This document shows positions 21,303 to 32,650 of a stretch of 64,000 nucleotides of DNA, piece after piece. Position 1 is the first letter of the stretch; each line of letters begins with the position of its first letter. The stretch is from NCBI GenBank assembly GCA_963682055.1, contig OY821748.1, positions 5,990,843 through 6,054,842 of the forward strand, written 5' to 3'. Both the position numbers and the translations under genes were made by a program. The notes below the pieces were generated by a model, which was given only the letters and a program-made list of their open reading frames with translations, was not told the DNA's origin and ran no database searches. The stretch comes from Primula veris (taxonomy: Eukaryota > Streptophyta > Magnoliopsida > Ericales > Primulaceae).

Positions 21303-24300
21303 TCTAGTTAACGTGCTTGGTTTCTAACCAATTGTTCTTCTCTACTTGCATAGCAAATATGAAATATATAGTACTACACAAACTTGCAATTCCTATCTTG
21401 TAGTTGCAGTTATGTATTTAGCTTCCAAATACAGTTGCAACTGAGGTTGGAACCTAAGTATAATGATGGAAAAAACTGGAATGATTAAATATATTTGAAT
21501 TAAATCACACGTATATTTAACAACGGAGTTCATCCAACTAGGCTACGTCTCCGGGGCACTTACCCAGATTGATGATATTATAATGGTTTACAATATAAGA
21601 ATTTGTTGATTGATTTGTACTCTTCCGATTGATCAACATTTCCATATGTTTAATGAGATAATGCTGTAACTGATTGACCCAATTTTCTTGTTAATACCTG
21701 TTAATAGACTAGTTTGACAATAGGAGTTACTTTTTCCTTAAACAATGATATAAAACAATATCTTTTTAGAGATACAATCTTAATAAAACTTGAAACCATA
21801 ACTCCATATATTCAATCTAATTAGATCATTTCTGATTTGTAAACACATAGATTGAATGAAAAGATAAATATATTGTATAATAAAAGAGATCTAGTTTCCA
21901 CAATTAAAATAACATTATCTTTTCAAACTAATCTTCATATATCTCAATAAGAGTAAAGTGAATCTTGTTAAACAAATGAGAATATATCCTGCATATTCTT
22001 ATTCACATAAAAGATTTTAAAGATTAAGTAATGCAGTTAGACAGAATAAAACAGAATTCTGCGTATTGACATGTTGCAACTGTAGTTGCAACTGAGCTTG
22101 CAACCTCACCTGTAAGCATTCAACTGTTTCAATTCATAAAAACCAACTTGAGTTATGTTGTTCAAACCAATTGACAACAAGAGTTAATAGATCAGAAATA
22201 TAGTCATAACAAAACTGATGATGTGATGTACACATTAGCAATATTCTAGCTACGGGTGTTCTTTATAACCCCCGGTCTTTTATTTCCAAAAAGGTGACCC
22301 CTCTTTAAGTACCAGTTATTTTTCTTATTTGAAAGACGAGAACTTTTATCCACTTCCGGCAACCTAAGTACAAATGGTCGTTAGAAAACGTTCATTTGTT
22401 TATGTAAATTAAATGTTTTAACAGCCAGTTGAGCTACCGGTTGTTGTAGATGGATTGAATACCTCACCTTTCTAAGGACTTTATATTCTTGGTTTAGGAA
22501 AGAACGGGGGTTGGCACACACCGGAACACGGGGTTATTGTTATTAGATTTGATACAAAACAAACGCATATGATCATGCATTTGCGATTAGTTTCATAAAA
22601 TAGCTCTTCAATGGGAACAACTCCTTAGACCAAGCTTGACTTCATACAACTAAGACAGGTTTTGAACAATTTGGACAAGTTTTAGTAATTATCTGTAAGC
22701 TTATACTGGTTTCCTTCAGTTCTTCTCATTTTTGCAATTGTCATAACAATTAAACAATAATAACTAAAGCAAAGTTTGTCCCTGTTCCACGCGGAGGAAA
22801 TGACGCGGAATGCTACCAAGTCATAAGCACTAAACCTCCTACTGCAACTTTGAAAAAGCAATCCCGATTCATAGGTTCGAACAGGGTTTGGCTCTCCTTG
22901 GGAGGTTGGAACCACCTTGGTAATTATTATGCAAGTCTCTTGACTATCCCAGCGCGTAAATATCGATCAAACATGGTGTTCATATGTTTTATTTTTCTTT
23001 TCATAATAAGTTTGCAATCGGAATCTATATGTGTTTGGTGATCTGGAGCTTTAAGAAGCTCAACACAGTCTTTTTCTTGCTCATTCTGTTTGAAGCTGGT
23101 GTCCAAACAAATTTGTCCCCATATTTGTACTTTGTAGCTGGTTAGCTAATAGCTACAGTGACAACAGATGCAATTTGTTCGTCCGGCCGATTCGTTCAAT
23201 AAGCAATAGTCCCAAATAAATGTAAAAAGACAAATATCATGGAAGACAGGAAGAGAACGATGGTACTAGGTTGAGTCCATATAAAATAGTTAAACAACTA
23301 TATATTCAATCAAGGTTTTATTTTGAGAAAATCCAGTCAAGGTTGAGTGGGGAAGTTGTTTCAATTTTATTAATCTTTGGAAACAGAACTTAAACATGAA
23401 AAAGTAAATTCTTATGGGTATCGATACGATTTTCACGAACACTACTAGTATTAAACAAAACAAGCATATTAATTCACTAACAAAACTACTATTGGAAATT
23501 CATGTCAGGTTATAGTTAGATCACCGATTCTATCCAGACTATCCAGTTACATGTGAGATTATTGCGTCCTGAAGGAATTGGCAAAAAAACCAGACCCGTG
23601 TTATATAGATTTAAGGTCATATCTTTCACGATAAAAACCGGTCTAATTTATTTTCTAATTTTAGTTTAGGTTCCTTGATAAATGGATCACGTGAACGAAG
23701 AAGCTTTAGTAGTGTACTTTTCATTATTTTTTAACAGACAACATTGCGTAGACCAAATATTGCCTTTGCTTAGACTATGTACTGTTTGTTATTCCAACAA
23801 AAAAAAGCTTATAGGCAACGCAAGAAATTTAAGAAGTTGGCACTAGATTGTCTGTCAATCTAGTTAGTTTTAATCAATCAACCATGGAAACATCCATAGC
23901 ATCAGTAAAAGATAATTATAGATTGCGTTGTTTGCTTGAGGTATCTTGTGTTTAACGACAAAGTGCAAGTGATGGGATTATATATCCGTAACAGGTATTG
24001 TGCGAAACACATTATTTCTTGGATCATTTCTTAATTATTTCAAATCCACCGGTTGCAAAACTGATGAAACCTAGCAAATAATGAACAGATAATAAAATTT
24101 CAGAAGACTATCGCGCTTCAATATTCGTGCTATGCAGGATACTACACATTTATGAATCCAATAATTGCTAATCATGATGTGTTACAAGTTTCGGAAACTC
24201 GCGACATAAGTTCAGAAAAAAGACCATTTAGTACAAATTTTGAAAATTCGTTAGAAAAACGGATTGTAAATCTCCTTTAATATTAGGTAATGTTCAATGA

Positions 24301-25715
24301 TGCTGCATTTGGTTTTCTATTTGTGCTCTTAGTCGATACTGGATCCTACATTGATATATATATATATATATATATATAATTCATAAACAAAATATACAAT
24401 TTCCGGTTTTTGATAATAATATCCAAAAGCATGTACTAAACGTTAAAATTATCAGAAATTAAATCCAAAAGTGATTGCATGTAAGAAATTTCCGATTCTT
24501 AGTTGAATGAAACCAAACGTCCAAAAGTATGTTCATTCTTTTTCAGATCTTAAATGTTGAATCGAAGCCTGCCAGCCATCCGTAGCCAAAACTAATTGAA
24601 TCTAAACCCTTTCACTGTATAAATTTACACATATTAATGCCCTTATAAAATGCAAAAACACGGCCTAATTTATTTCTTTTAATTAAATTTTTATTAAATA
24701 AGATCAGGTGATTTTACACCTATCCCGTTTAACAATACTCGAACTCTGTATACGAAAACACGGCCTAAATCTTGGAAAATATATAAGAATTAACAGTTTA
24801 TTGATCATACTTACCATTTAGAATCTACGAATTTCTAATAGCTATATAACATCACACTTGCAAGTGGCTTATCAACAAAAAAAAAAATCACACTTGCAAG
24901 TAAGCGAGAAAATTGGGACATTTATATTTGATAATTCATGTGGTGGACCTCAACAATCAAATTATAGTGATAGCAGAATAATCTCCAAACACATGTCCTA
25001 ATAAATAATTAAAGAGATGAAGTAATGGAGTGATATGATTGATTTTTAATTTTTCCGTGCTGATATGTTTTGGAAAATTATATTTGGCCTCCTAAAGAAA
25101 GAAATAATTGTCCCCATAATTCTACCCCAAAACTCAAAATGATACCCATAATATCAATTACAACAGAAATAGTCCACAATTTGGCATCTTTAAAGATGAA
25201 AAGTAATCCTGAATGAAGATAAAATTATGTTATCTGCTTACTGTTCATTTAGTATAAAATGGATATTTTAAGGTAAAAAAATGTTGCCAAATTCTCTAAT
25301 TTTATGCAAGATAAAGATTTTAATAAAAAGCACAAAAACTACAAAACGACACAAACAAAATCTAACATCACTTTTTCAAAAACTTTGGACCTTTTTCATT
25401 ACATTTCAAAAAGTCAAGAAATATCGTGTTGCTACTGATAAAATGGGGATCAAAGAGAATCAATCATGGGGAGTATTATATTGGTTTTTAAACTACGGGG
25501 ACCACTTATTCATTCAGTTGACTCCACGTTACGTTGTATGCTTTTAATTCGAATATCAATTTTCCAAATGAAAGTTTCTTCCTTATTTATGATGATCGCC
25601 TAACAAATAACAATGTTGAGTCAATTAGTCGGCCAGTGGTGGTCCCTAATGTTACTCCAGTTATTTTTCTCTCCCTCTCAAATTAGCGTTATATTTTATG
25701 CAGACCGAATATGAT
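21303..25715. other. OMT promoter and long intergenic region
   Basis: The first ~1 kb is the upstream region of the methyltransferase. GTTGCAACTGAG-type motifs occur at about 21432 and 22085, the latter as GTTGCAAC-TGTA-GTTGCAAC (22073-22092). The rest is AT-rich with a (TA)n microsatellite at 24353-24378 and short open frames (22682-23041, 25281-25547) of no recognised family. I see no gene. Confidence 0.4.
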
Positions 25716-25950
25716 TAATACAGATGTTAATGATACAAATCACGTCATGTATTAGAATCTAAACATACTAAAAACTCAAATAAATGTATTGGAACCCTAG
25801 TTAAATCTATACTAAATTTAAATATTAATTAAAAATAAAAAACATATAATTTTTTATTTTTAGTAGATTGAGTTTTTATTACGTGGCGTGACGTATATCC
25901 TTCCCCACTAATACAGCCGTCGTCTGTATCAAGCACAGCAGGTCTGCATA
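25716..25950. mobile_element. MITE with ACGTGGCGTGA subterminal motif, copy A
   Basis: Aligns with the reverse complement of 37211-37440. Shared blocks are TAATACAGA, CAAATCACG, CTAAAAACTCAAATAAATGTATTGGAACC, ATTACGTGGCGTGA and CCCCACTAATACA. The two ends are inverted repeats of each other (AATACAGA.. and ..GTCTGTAT). It is about 235 bp with no coding capacity. The inner sequence is AT-rich and close to palindromic. Confidence 0.75.
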
Positions 25951-27288
25951 CAGCCGAGACCCTCAAATTAACGTGAATTTATCTATTTACGTGTAAATTT
26001 GACCGGCAAATATTACTTGTGAAATGTAAATTTTTAAAATTTGTTCATATGGTTTAACATTTGAACTATGTGATTAACTTTTAAAAAATTAGATTTCGAC
26101 AATTTAGATATGCGTTATTTATCAATTAAAATTGTACGTAATTTCGTATATCTCCAACAATTTGGGACGGAGGAGTACTTTATTAGTATTACATTTTTGC
26201 GAAAAAAAAAAAAGAACACGTCAATCTATAATGTCAATGATTTATAAAAAAATTATTGCCACCTAAATTTAATATATACTTCATATTTCCCAAGAAGATA
26301 GTGTCGTTTGACTTTTTATCAATATTAATAAACATAGTTACAACATTTAATGTTCTTAAAATATTACTTTAATACCCTTTGAATAATATGAAAGTTTATT
26401 ATTTTTATTATCGATGGTCATTTAATATGTTAATAAACTCTTTAAAATAATATTTTACTTAGTGTGAAAAAAATCATATAAATTAGTAAGATAATAAATT
26501 TTTGAAAGATCCTTATATAAATGTTTGGTACCAACAAAATCATGAAATATAACTCCATAGTGAATTGATTTTTCATAAAATTAAATCTATTTGTATCTTA
26601 TCTGTAACTTTTCTTATTGCGTTCAAATGCTCATGTACTGCGTTTATGGACTGTATTAACAAATTATGAAGTTCTATACGCGATTAACCAACGAGTTGTA
26701 CTACTTATATCAATGATGCTAAATGTAGGTAAAATTGATCATACATATTTAACGTATTTAATGTCTATTATTAGTTTGTTATACGGTTTAAAATGTAACA
26801 AAATTCATATATTAGTAATTGAAATAGTATATTTGCATCTATTAACGAGTTTAACGAGCATTCTTAATAATTTCTAATGAGTTCATTTATGTCATGAACG
26901 GGTATAATTATTAAATCGATAAAAACTCTCTAAAATAATTATTAATTTATCGATTAATTAATATCTCTAGATTAATGCAATTTCATGTTTCCAACCTTAT
27001 TTACTTAGAGGTTTTACTGTATATGTAATTTTCAAGCATAACTAACCCCTCCTAAATGGAAACGGGACTAAGTGGAAGAAATAACGATAAGAAGAAATTA
27101 GACGCGTGTAGTTTTATGATAAGATCTGTCATTCATTCACTCTTGGATTATATTGCAAAAATATTTAGTTTTTAGCTCAAACTTCCGCGTTTTGTACCTG
27201 TATTTAATTAGGAAGTTTAAAAATGTGGAAATAAACGAGAGCCCTGTGTATAACGTTCTTTAGATTATTTCAGTAGTTAGTGAGTTGA
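25951..27288. other. AT-rich intergenic region with a transposon end
   Basis: Mostly AT-rich sequence. At about 26935-27022 the text ends in AGAGGTTTTACTGTA, the inverted form of CAGTAAAACCTCT. That is the terminal repeat of Emigrant/pogo-type plant elements, so a second, eroded element probably ends here. An 86-codon frame at 26617-26877 is not recognised. Confidence 0.4.
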
Positions 27289-27289
27289 C

Positions 27290-27937
27290 ATACAGTAGAA
27301 ACTCTATAAAATAATACACTTGGGACCACCAAAATTTATTAATTAAAAGAGTTATTAATTAATCGATAAATTAATAATTATTAATTTATATATTAATTAA
27401 TATTTTATTAATTTATAGTAAAATACTTAGTTTACAAACACCTTTCAAGCTTCCACTTAATTATGCTTCAAATGAAGGGCCCTTCATGTGACAAGAAGCA
27501 TAAAAATGATATCGATGAAGAAGATAATGAAAGTTCTACAATGGAGCCCCCTTCGCGAAACGAAGCTATTAAAGTGGCAATCACATTGAACAATTTCTTG
27601 TTGAGCTATGAGAAAACAACACCAGAAGTTATTACCATGCTAAGGAAAATTAGAGACGAGATTTAAGGGAAAATTGATTTCAACAAAAAACAAAAGACAA
27701 TTGAATCATTTTTCAAGAAACCTTCGTAAATCATTCATATAATATGCTATATATAAGGAATTATTAATTTATATTTTATATGGGGTCTAAAGAAATTATC
27801 AAAAATGTATTATCTTATAATTTTAGCGAATTATTAATTTAGCACCCTATCCCCGAGTCGGGACCGGCCAAAAATATTATTTTAAAGAGTTTATTAAATA
27901 ATCGAGTATTAATTTATCGAGTTTGTAGTATAATACT
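27290..27937 (+). mobile_element. pogo-like (Emigrant/Lemi-type) transposon remnant
   Basis: The left end TACAGTAGAAACTCTATAAA (from about 27291) and the right end read inverted, TATACTACAAACTCGATAAA (to about 27937), form imperfect terminal inverted repeats of the plant pogo/Emigrant kind, which target TA. AT-rich subterminal repeats with TTAATTAAT motifs follow on both sides. Between them is the tail of a transposase gene. At ~650 bp it is an internally deleted, non-autonomous derivative. Confidence 0.7.
27463..27729 (+). pseudogene. C-terminal remnant of pogo/jerky-type transposase with PIP-box
   Basis: The frame from 27463 reads an acidic stretch (DIDEEDNESS), a helical part (EAIKVAITLNNFLLSYEK, EVITMLRKIRDEI), then a TAA at 27664-27666 where the family would have a Gln codon (CAA). 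The same frame continues to KKQKTIESFFKKPS and a second stop at 27727-27729. QKTIESFF fits the PCNA-interacting PIP-box consensus (Q-x-x-I-x-x-F-F). Pogo-family transposases are known to end in such a motif. The DNA-binding and DDE domains are missing. It is a truncated pseudogene, assigned from its position inside pogo-type inverted repeats and from the tail motif. Confidence 0.6.
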
Positions 27938-28318
27938 ACATGATTTTCTTGTGAACTAAAAAAAATGAATTAAGCAAAGATGTCCCAACTGCCAACAAAC
28001 ATCCCACACGACTCCGATACAATCTCTATATTAATTCATCCCACGTGGCTACTTTAACTTTTTTAGTGCTAATTTAAATTGTGACATGATTTTCTTGGTC
28101 AAACTTTTTATCACAAAAACATTTATTTCCGCCCATGCTATGATGCTAATGTATATACTTGCAAGAGTTTCCTTCAACTTTAAGCCACGATCACCCTATT
28201 CATAGTTGTAGATTTCAAATGTATTGTCCTGTCTTGAGAATATATTGTTTCTAATGTTTTGTGTTGGTAAAGTGTATTTAAATTTAAAAAGAAATAACCA
28301 AAGTACTGTATATACATT

Positions 28319-28706
28319 GGACGGCTACACATTTAGTCAAAAGTTAGATTCATCCGTTTTTTGAAATGTATTTGTAATTATTTTTTAATTTTATTTTTTA
28401 AATCAACGTTTTATATCATTTATAAATTGTTTGTTCAAATAAATTGTAAAATTTGACATTTTGTATATATTTTTGGTATTTAATTGTTTGTTTAATAATT
28501 TATAAGGTATTAATATTAATAAATACGAAAAAATAATATAAAAGGTCAAATTTTATATATTTTTTTTGAACAAACACTTTATAAATAATATTAAACATTG
28601 ATTTAAAAAATAAAATTAAAAAATAATTACAAATACCCTTAAAAATAAAAATAAATAAATAAACTGATAAAACGCTGTGATTTAACCCACTAAATGTGCA
28701 CGGGCT
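28319..28706. mobile_element. fold-back MITE just upstream of the EGF-like gene
   Basis: Two ~90-base arms are inverted copies. The left arm starts at 28369 with TATTTGTAATTATTTTTTAA and includes TTGTTTGTTCAAA; the right arm ends at 28635 with the reverse complement. The symmetry extends outward more loosely (GCTACACATTTAGT at 28325, ACTAAATGTGCACG at 28690). The element is ~390 bp, has no coding capacity, and ends about 58 bases before the next gene's start codon. Confidence 0.75.
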
Positions 28707-28711
28707 TTAGG

Positions 28712-28720
28712 CATATAAAG
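28712..28720 (+). promoter_or_regulatory. TATA box of the EGF-like gene
   Basis: CATATAAAG lies 44-52 bases upstream of the chosen ATG at 28764 and right beside the MITE end, so the core promoter directly abuts transposon sequence. Confidence 0.5.
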
Positions 28721-28763
28721 TGTACATATGCACCTTTCAACATTCCTTCATCTCTGTTACAAC

Positions 28764-31700
28764 ATGGGAAGATATAACTTGATAGCTATATTGGCATGTC
28801 TCCTTGTTATTCAACCTTGGACTGTAACACCCAACTTACTCTCTCCTCTTCTCTCCCCCATTTCTGGTATGTTATTATTCTCACTTTTTTATTTTTTATC
28901 ATTTTCAAATTGTCTTCTTCTTTCATCATTTGAACTTTGATGTGGTGATTTGTGTTTTTATTTAGTAATCGTTTCCGGTGTTTTAGAAAGAAATCTTAGC
29001 TAAAGTGTTTATGCAGAAGCTATGCTAAAAGCGTAGAAAACGTAAACCTTTAGCGGCCTAAAAAGCGAGAAAACAAGCTTTGAATCGAGTTTTTTTTTAC
29101 TACGAAGCGCGCTTTTAAAACAATGGTACTCGACGACTCGTTACAAGTGTTGGCCTTTAATTTTTTCCATAGGAAAAGCTAAAATAAAAAATGAAAACAT
29201 GCACACAAAAAATTGTTGTAAAATAATAGAATAGTACCCCAATATTTTTTGCTTTTGAAGTCATTTATTTTTGGATTTCCAGCATTTGCATCCCTGTTGT
29301 CGAATCTTAGCTTCGACACTGTATAAATTTCCCATAAATTCAGAAAATCCCTGTATTGTGTATCTTGGTCATGCCCGAGGTAGTGTTTGTGTATGTGTGT
29401 GTGTGTGATAGGAGAAAGCTAAATTTAAGCGCCTGCGAGTTAGATTTTTTTCTTCTTGCGAGTAAGTTCCAATTAAAGTTATTTGGTGAGATACTTCTAT
29501 TATTCTACTGGACCTCCCAAACGATATATACCTCAAAGCATTTGATCACTTTCTAGATGTTTTCCTTAAAATTTGTTAAGATAAGTTCATAAATCTTAGC
29601 ATAATGAATTAAGATTACTACTGAAACTAGTTTGACTTTTGAAGTTCTTTTATAAAATTTGAAGAAATTGCAGTAAACTTATTCCTTAGTAGTTTGGTTT
29701 CCTTCATATATGTTCCTTTGGGAAAAAGTACTTATTTGTTATGATTTATTTAAATTCCATGTATGGACAGTTCGCTTCAAACTTTGTCAACCCAAACTTA
29801 GCTTTGATACAAGTCCACCGTCCAGAATCAGATCGGTTCTCTAAGTGAACTTCAGTAAATTCACCAACACTTTAATTGGATCGGTGTGAGTAGGTTGTTA
29901 TAATCTGCTTAGTACTGGTGGGGCTGAGACGTTAATTTTCTATAATTTTATTTTAATTATTTATTTTTTTATAATTGCAGAAGCAGTGTGCAAAGGCATA
30001 GATTGTGGGAAGGGGACTTGTAAGCCTTCTGGTAATTTAACATTATACGCTTGTGAGTGTAATCCTGGGTGGAAACATGCTGGTCTCAGCTTTCTCCCTT
30101 GTGTCATTCCTAACTGTGAGACCTCTCTACTAAATCATTTATTTCTAATGTTAAGACTAATTTCCTATGAGAAAGTGCTACTCCTATGACCATGTATGCA
30201 CGATTTCATGAGTTTGATTATCAGTTTCTTAATTATGAAGGAATCTGTTATTTATCTAAACATATAGATAGGCATTAGCCGATTATTTAATTATGTTCAT
30301 ACGTTCTACTCTTTATTATTGTATTCGTCATACAACTTTATGTCTTTTGTCAATATCTTAACTGAAGGTGGCTTTTGTGTTGTTGTGTAACAGTTTGTGA
30401 TGTTAGCTTGTGGTTTGGTGGAAATCTAATTCCAATATTCTTAAAAAAGTATAGGTGAAATTTCAGGTTTCTTTTTGTAGTTGGTGCAATCTGGAATCTA
30501 TAGGCCTCCTTTCTGAGTTGTAATTCTTGGTTTCCATTTGCCGATTTCTGGTTTATTTTCTAATCACCAAAACAATAACAAAAAATTACTCTAAGTGAAG
30601 TTTTATGTGGTGATTCTCATTTCCGGTTGTCCTTAATAAATTCGTTTCAGAAATCATGTGTTAGTTGTTAATAGGTGCTGGAGTTGGTTTTTTCAGTAGT
30701 TAATAAAAATGTGGTATACAGTGAACGAACGATTATACACTATTGTCTTAGAGGAAAACTAAAACAATATTTAAGGTAAGTAAATGCAAATCAATGCACA
30801 GTCACTTTTAAACATTAAGGGTTTGACGAAATCAACGACACCACATAAGTGTATCTGCAAACTGTATTCCTCAATCCTCACTTAGCAGTAGAACCTAAGA
30901 CAGAATAATATTCAGTAGAAATTGCCACGTTAATTTAAAATCATACAAATCAATTTCAAGGATCGGCAGCAAGTCCTGTTTATTTACAAGAAATTTTACA
31001 AGCTTTTTTCAAGTATAAACAATATGTTTGAGGTCAATGCAAGAGTATATGCAAATCACTTTACCATGCATTGACTATGAGTTCTGATGTATAAGTTACA
31101 AGAACTAGGAGAATCCAACACTAGCCTAGAAGGAAATTTAATAGTTATGTGAAATCGTAATACGAGAATAGTAAATAAGATTACAATTAACCTGTTTTTA
31201 TCCCTCTCTTTACGATGTCGCTGGTGGAGTTGTTTCCCATCTTACAGGCCGATTTTCTTAAGCAAGCAAAGCCATTATGTATTTCTCTTTCTTATTAGTG
31301 GAGATATTTATAGAATTCATCATCAACGAGTACTTAAATATCATAACAACGTTAAAAATTTTAATGTTCTTTCAGGCTCTGTCGATTACTCTTGTGCAGC
31401 AGCTTCCCCACCAGCTCAGGGAAAACAAAACAGATCATTAAGCTTCGAACGTAATTGCCATAACTTACACTCTTCTTTTGCTCCACGTAACTAATATCTT
31501 CAGTGTATCTAATTTTGTTTCGTATATGTTCTAGCTTGTGACTGGATGGATTGCAAAGGTGGCACATGCAACAAGACATCTCCTTTCACATATAAATGCG
31601 AATGTAGAGCAGATTACCATAATCTTCTCAATTCGTCTGCTTTTCCTTGCTTACAAGAATGTAAGTTGAGCTTACAAATTAAATTTCTGTTTTGAGTTTT

Positions 31701-32650
31701 GCTAATTTTTTTACTATGATTATATACCATCGACCACTGGTTGATACTTTGATATTTCTTGAAGAAAAAACAAAAACATATGCTTTTGCCTTGTGGAAAT
31801 AAGTTGAATGTGGTGTCCATATGACATACTAAATGAGCACTTAAATCACTATTAGGCAATTGATTATGCCTTAAATTTTTACATAAGGTGCTCTTGGGAT
31901 GGATTGTAAAAGCATCGGGATATCAATAAACAATCAATCATCATCGCCCCCTACTGCGAAGGATAATACAAGTCAAGGTTAGTAAATCGAACTTAATTTC
32001 TCTTACTTTTAGATGTTTGAATCTTAGGACAGTGTCATTCTGCTAGTTTTTGCCTATGATAATTCTAATATCTTGTGAAACAGCTAGATTAAAATCCAAT
32101 GTATTCGTTTATTTCACGATGAGAAGATTTTGAGTTCATTCAGATTAAAACTTCTTTATACCCAAAAAAAAGGCTTCATCTTTTATAAAGCTTCAAATAA
32201 TAATAAATAAATAAACAAAACAAGCCAGAGCTTTGACATTGCAACCAAACAAGCTCTTAAGCTACAATTAGTAGTTATAAATTAACTTAATTCTTGGTTC
32301 TGAGAACCGAAGCTTTGGTGAAACTGTCTTTAGCGAACGTACAAAGAATTATCTTCCATACATAAATGGACTACATATGGCGTTTCTTTTGATTCCTAAC
32401 CTTGTTTCTCTCTTAGAACAACACGTCAAAAGATGCAACTTTTTTAATTTCTAAAAATCGGAGAATGATAAATAGATCTTTAGCTGAATTGAGAGGGTTT
32501 TATTTAGGATCTAACTCTCATTTGGTTACCTGATTTACTGATCAAATCATTTCTTTTTCTTCCAAATTTACAGCCAGCCCGATACGACGCGGTGAGATCG
32601 GTTGGTCGGTTATGTTTACGATTTTATTTGCTCCATTTTTGCTGAAATAG
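28764..32650 (+). CDS. EGF-like domain secreted protein, probably GPI- or membrane-anchored, six exons
   Basis: Exons 28764-28866, 29981-30115, 31376-31450, 31535-31660, 31888-31977 and 32574-32650 join in frame through GT-AG borders (internal junctions all phase 1) to give 201 residues. Residues 1-22 are a signal peptide (MGRYNLIAILACLLVIQPW). Exon 2 encodes one EGF-like module (CKGIDCGKGTCKPSG, ACECNPGWKHAG, CVIPN). Exon 4 encodes a second (CDWMDCKGGTCNKTS, KCECRADYHN, CLQE). Exon 5 starts a third, shortened one (CALGMDCKSIG) that runs into a Ser/Pro/Asn linker. The end is hydrophobic (WSVMFTILFAPFLLK), which fits a GPI signal or membrane anchor. An upstream in-frame ATG at 28728 would spoil the signal peptide. 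It resembles plant proteins annotated as slit/notch-like EGF proteins, whose function is unknown. Confidence 0.85.

Noticed and set aside
22850..23041. GGTTCGAAC near 22877 as a tRNA or SINE B-box
   Set aside because: No A-box, acceptor stem or oligo-T terminator at a suitable distance; probably chance.
24700..24760. ACTCGAACTCTG phrase as part of a tRNA-derived SINE
   Set aside because: Only a B-box-like word was seen; no A-box or defined ends.
26617..26877. 86-codon ORF as part of a transposase
   Set aside because: The translation shows none of the DDE or HTH motifs; the AT-rich composition makes such frames common.
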